From positions 102,630,464 to 102,694,463 of the forward strand of contig OX638131.1 of the NCBI GenBank assembly GCA_951804985.1: a stretch of DNA of 64,000 nt, read 5' to 3'. Below are positions 62,150-64,000 of this stretch, piece after piece. The position numbers were made by a program, and so were the translations under genes. Under the pieces are notes generated by a model. The model ran no database searches. It was not told the DNA's origin and saw only the letters and a program-made list of their open reading frames with translations. Source of the DNA: Dryomyza anilis. Its lineage: Eukaryota > Arthropoda > Insecta > Diptera > Dryomyzidae. How positions within the stretch are numbered: the stretch's first letter is position 1; the number at the start of each line of letters is the position of its first letter.

Positions 62150-63900
62150 AAAATATAAAATTCAATAAAAAAATGAGTTTTTATTGAAAAATTGCATTTT
62201 TTGTGAAAATGTCATTTGTATTGAAACATTTGGTTTGTGGTAAAAATTTGAATTTATAGTGAACAATTTAATTTTTAGTGAACAATTTAATTTTTAGTAA
62301 AAAATTTAATTTTTAGTGAAAAATTGAATTTTTAGTTAAAAATGGAATTTTTAGTGAAAAATTTAATTTTTAGTGAAAAATTTAATTTTTAGTGAAAAAT
62401 TTAATTTTTAGTGAAAAATTTAATTTTTATTGAAAAATTTAATTTTTATTGAAAAATTTAATTTTTAGTGAAAAATTTAATTTTTAGTGAAAAATTTAAT
62501 TTTTAGTGAAAAATTGAATTTTTAGTGAAAAATTGAATTTTTAGTGAAAAATTGAATTTTTAGTGAAAAATTGAATTTTTAGTGAAAAATTGAATTATTA
62601 GTGAAAAATTAAATTATTAGTGAAAAATTAAATTTTTTAGTGAAAAATTGAATTTTTAGTGAAAAATTTAATTTTTATTGAAAAATTGAATTTTTAGTTA
62701 AAAATTGAATTTTTAGTTAAAAATTGAATTTTTAGTTAAAAATTGAATTTTTAGTTAAAAATTGAATTTTTAGTGAAAAATTGAATTTTTAGTGAAAAAT
62801 TGAATTTTTAATGAAAAATTGAATTTTTAATGAAAAATTGAATTTTTAGTAAAAATTGAATTTTTAGTGAAAAATTGAATTTTTAGTGAAAAATTGAATT
62901 TTTAGTGAAAAATTGAATTTTTATGAAAAATTGAATTTATGGTGAAAAATTGAATTTTTAATGAAAAATTTAATTTTTAATGAAAAATTGAATTTTTAAT
63001 GAAAAATTGAATTTTTAGTGAAAAATTGAATTTTCAGTGAAAAATTGAATTTTTATTGAAAAATTGAATTTTTAGTGAAAAATTGAATTTTTAGTGAAAA
63101 ATTGAATAATTGAATTTTTATTTAAAAAATAATTTTTAGTGAACAATAGAATTTCTAGTGAAAAATTGAATTCTCAATGAATTATTGAATTTTCAGTTAA
63201 AATTTTAGAAGAAATTTAGTTTTTCGTAAAAATTTGAATTTTAAGTGAGAAATTGGATTTTAAGAAAAAAATTTTATTTTGAGTGAAAAATAAAATTTTC
63301 AGTAAAAATATTGAATTTTAAAGTAAAAAATTAAATTTTCAGTGTTAAAAAAATTAAATATTAGTGAACAATTGAATTTCAAGTTAAAAAATTACTTTTT
63401 AGTGAAAAAAATTAATTTTTAGTGTAAAAATTAATTTTTAAGTGATCATTTGAATTTCTAGTGAGACATAGAATTTTTCGTGAACAATTGTATTTCTAGT
63501 GAAAAATTGAATTCTTAATTAACAATTGAAATTTTAGTGAATTTTTGAATTTTCAGTGAACATTTTAATAAAAATTTAGTTCTTAGTAAAAATTTAAATT
63601 TTAGTGAACAACTGAATTTTATTTAAAAATTTTAATTTTTAGTGAAAAATTTAATTAATCTTTTACCATTAATTTTTTTATTTTGTAAAAAATTTAATTT
63701 ATGCTGAGACAATTTTACTGAAAACTTGAATTTTTAGTTAAAAATTTAATTTTTAGTAAAAAATAGATTTGATTTTTTTGAATTTTAGTGAAATATTTGT
63801 TTTTTTTAGAGAAATATCGGTTTTTTTTTATAAAGTTTTGAATTTTTGTTAAAATTTTTAATATTTAATGAGATTTTAAAATTTATTAAAAAATTTAATT
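62150..63900 (-). repeat. 19-bp AT satellite, array D
   Basis: Units ATTGAATTTTTAGTGAAAA and AATTTAATTTTTAGTGAAA, same orientation as array C. Regular from 62260 to 63080, then progressively degenerate towards the splice acceptor. It lies inside intron 1. Confidence 0.93.
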
Positions 63901-63976
63901 TTTTATTTTTAACGAATCTATTTTTTCTATAACCTAATTTAATTGATTTCCAACTTTTTCTTTCTTTTTTTTACAG

Positions 63977-64000
63977 CTACATGCAACATGGCGCTTGGCA
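63977..64000 (+). CDS. Second coding exon (partial), start of discoidin domain
   Basis: Begins right after the acceptor at 63976 and completes the split codon (G + CT = Ala), then reads TCNMALG before the window ends. The Cys would be the first of the conserved disulfide pair of a discoidin domain. The rest of the gene lies outside the window. Confidence 0.68.

Larger units (their letters stand above)
59143..63976 (+). other. Intron 1 (after first coding exon)
   Basis: GTAAGT donor at 59143; acceptor tttctttttttttacag ending at 63976. 4834 bp, phase 1. It contains AAGCTT array 3, CAACAG-rich DNA at 60640-60980, several GTCT/GTCC microsatellites (59525-59545, 60988-61010, 61064-61078) and satellite array D. 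Confidence 0.72.

Overview
The window looks like chromosomal DNA of a higher fly (schizophoran dipteran such as a tephritid, drosophilid relative or calyptrate). The reasons are: very AT-rich, gene-poor DNA; insect gustatory-receptor-type proteins; a mini-me/INE-1-like repeat with (GTCY)n tracts of the kind known from Diptera; tRNA-derived SINEs; canonical GT-AG splice sites with a fly-type translation start; and CAACAG-rich intronic DNA. I see no bacterial or viral genome organisation and no CRISPR array. Species cannot be fixed from sequence alone.

Only two loci can be supported as protein-coding. (1) Positions 1-7121 are a large inverted duplication. Two intronless gustatory-receptor-like genes lie head to head, copy 1 on the minus strand (1635-2810) and copy 2 on the plus strand (4571-5745). 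Copy 1 is open throughout. Copy 2 is the same length minus one base and is broken by a single frameshift in a T13 run. The ~1.5 kb spacer holds a foldback repeat interrupted by a mini-me/Helitron-like element. (2) At the right edge is the 5' end of a secreted or membrane protein gene on the plus strand: a signal-peptide exon (58989-59142), a 4.8 kb intron, and the first 24 bases of the next exon. The spliced peptide runs into what looks like the start of a discoidin domain of the discoidin-domain-receptor type. Most of the preceding DNA may be its 5' flank or 5' UTR introns, but that is inference.

Everything between is repeat-dominated. 7.5-22.3 kb is a graveyard of terminal-inverted-repeat and foldback elements, two solo LTRs with target duplications, and the first two of six copies of a ~300 bp tRNA-derived SINE. 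24.4-38 kb and 62.2-63.9 kb carry AT-rich satellites, above all a 19-bp unit in four arrays, two of them facing each other as a giant inverted pair (31.9-34.2 and 36.4-37.9 kb). 51.0-53.0 kb is an old ~150-bp satellite with a better-preserved core, itself interrupted by a second SINE family and by a 200-bp TIR element. 55.9-60.4 kb has three degenerate arrays rich in AAGCTT around the discoidin-type first coding exon. Less AT-rich islands at 18.2-18.8, 28.1-28.7, 34.7-35.05, 39.8-40.4, 43.7-44.1, 45.4-45.7, 53.0-53.7, 54.6-55.7, 56.8-57.8 and 60.6-61.8 kb are the best places to look for promoters, 5' UTR exons or enhancers. One of them (53.1-53.7 kb) has a dense cluster of TGACA/TGTCA sites around a perfect 20-bp palindrome.
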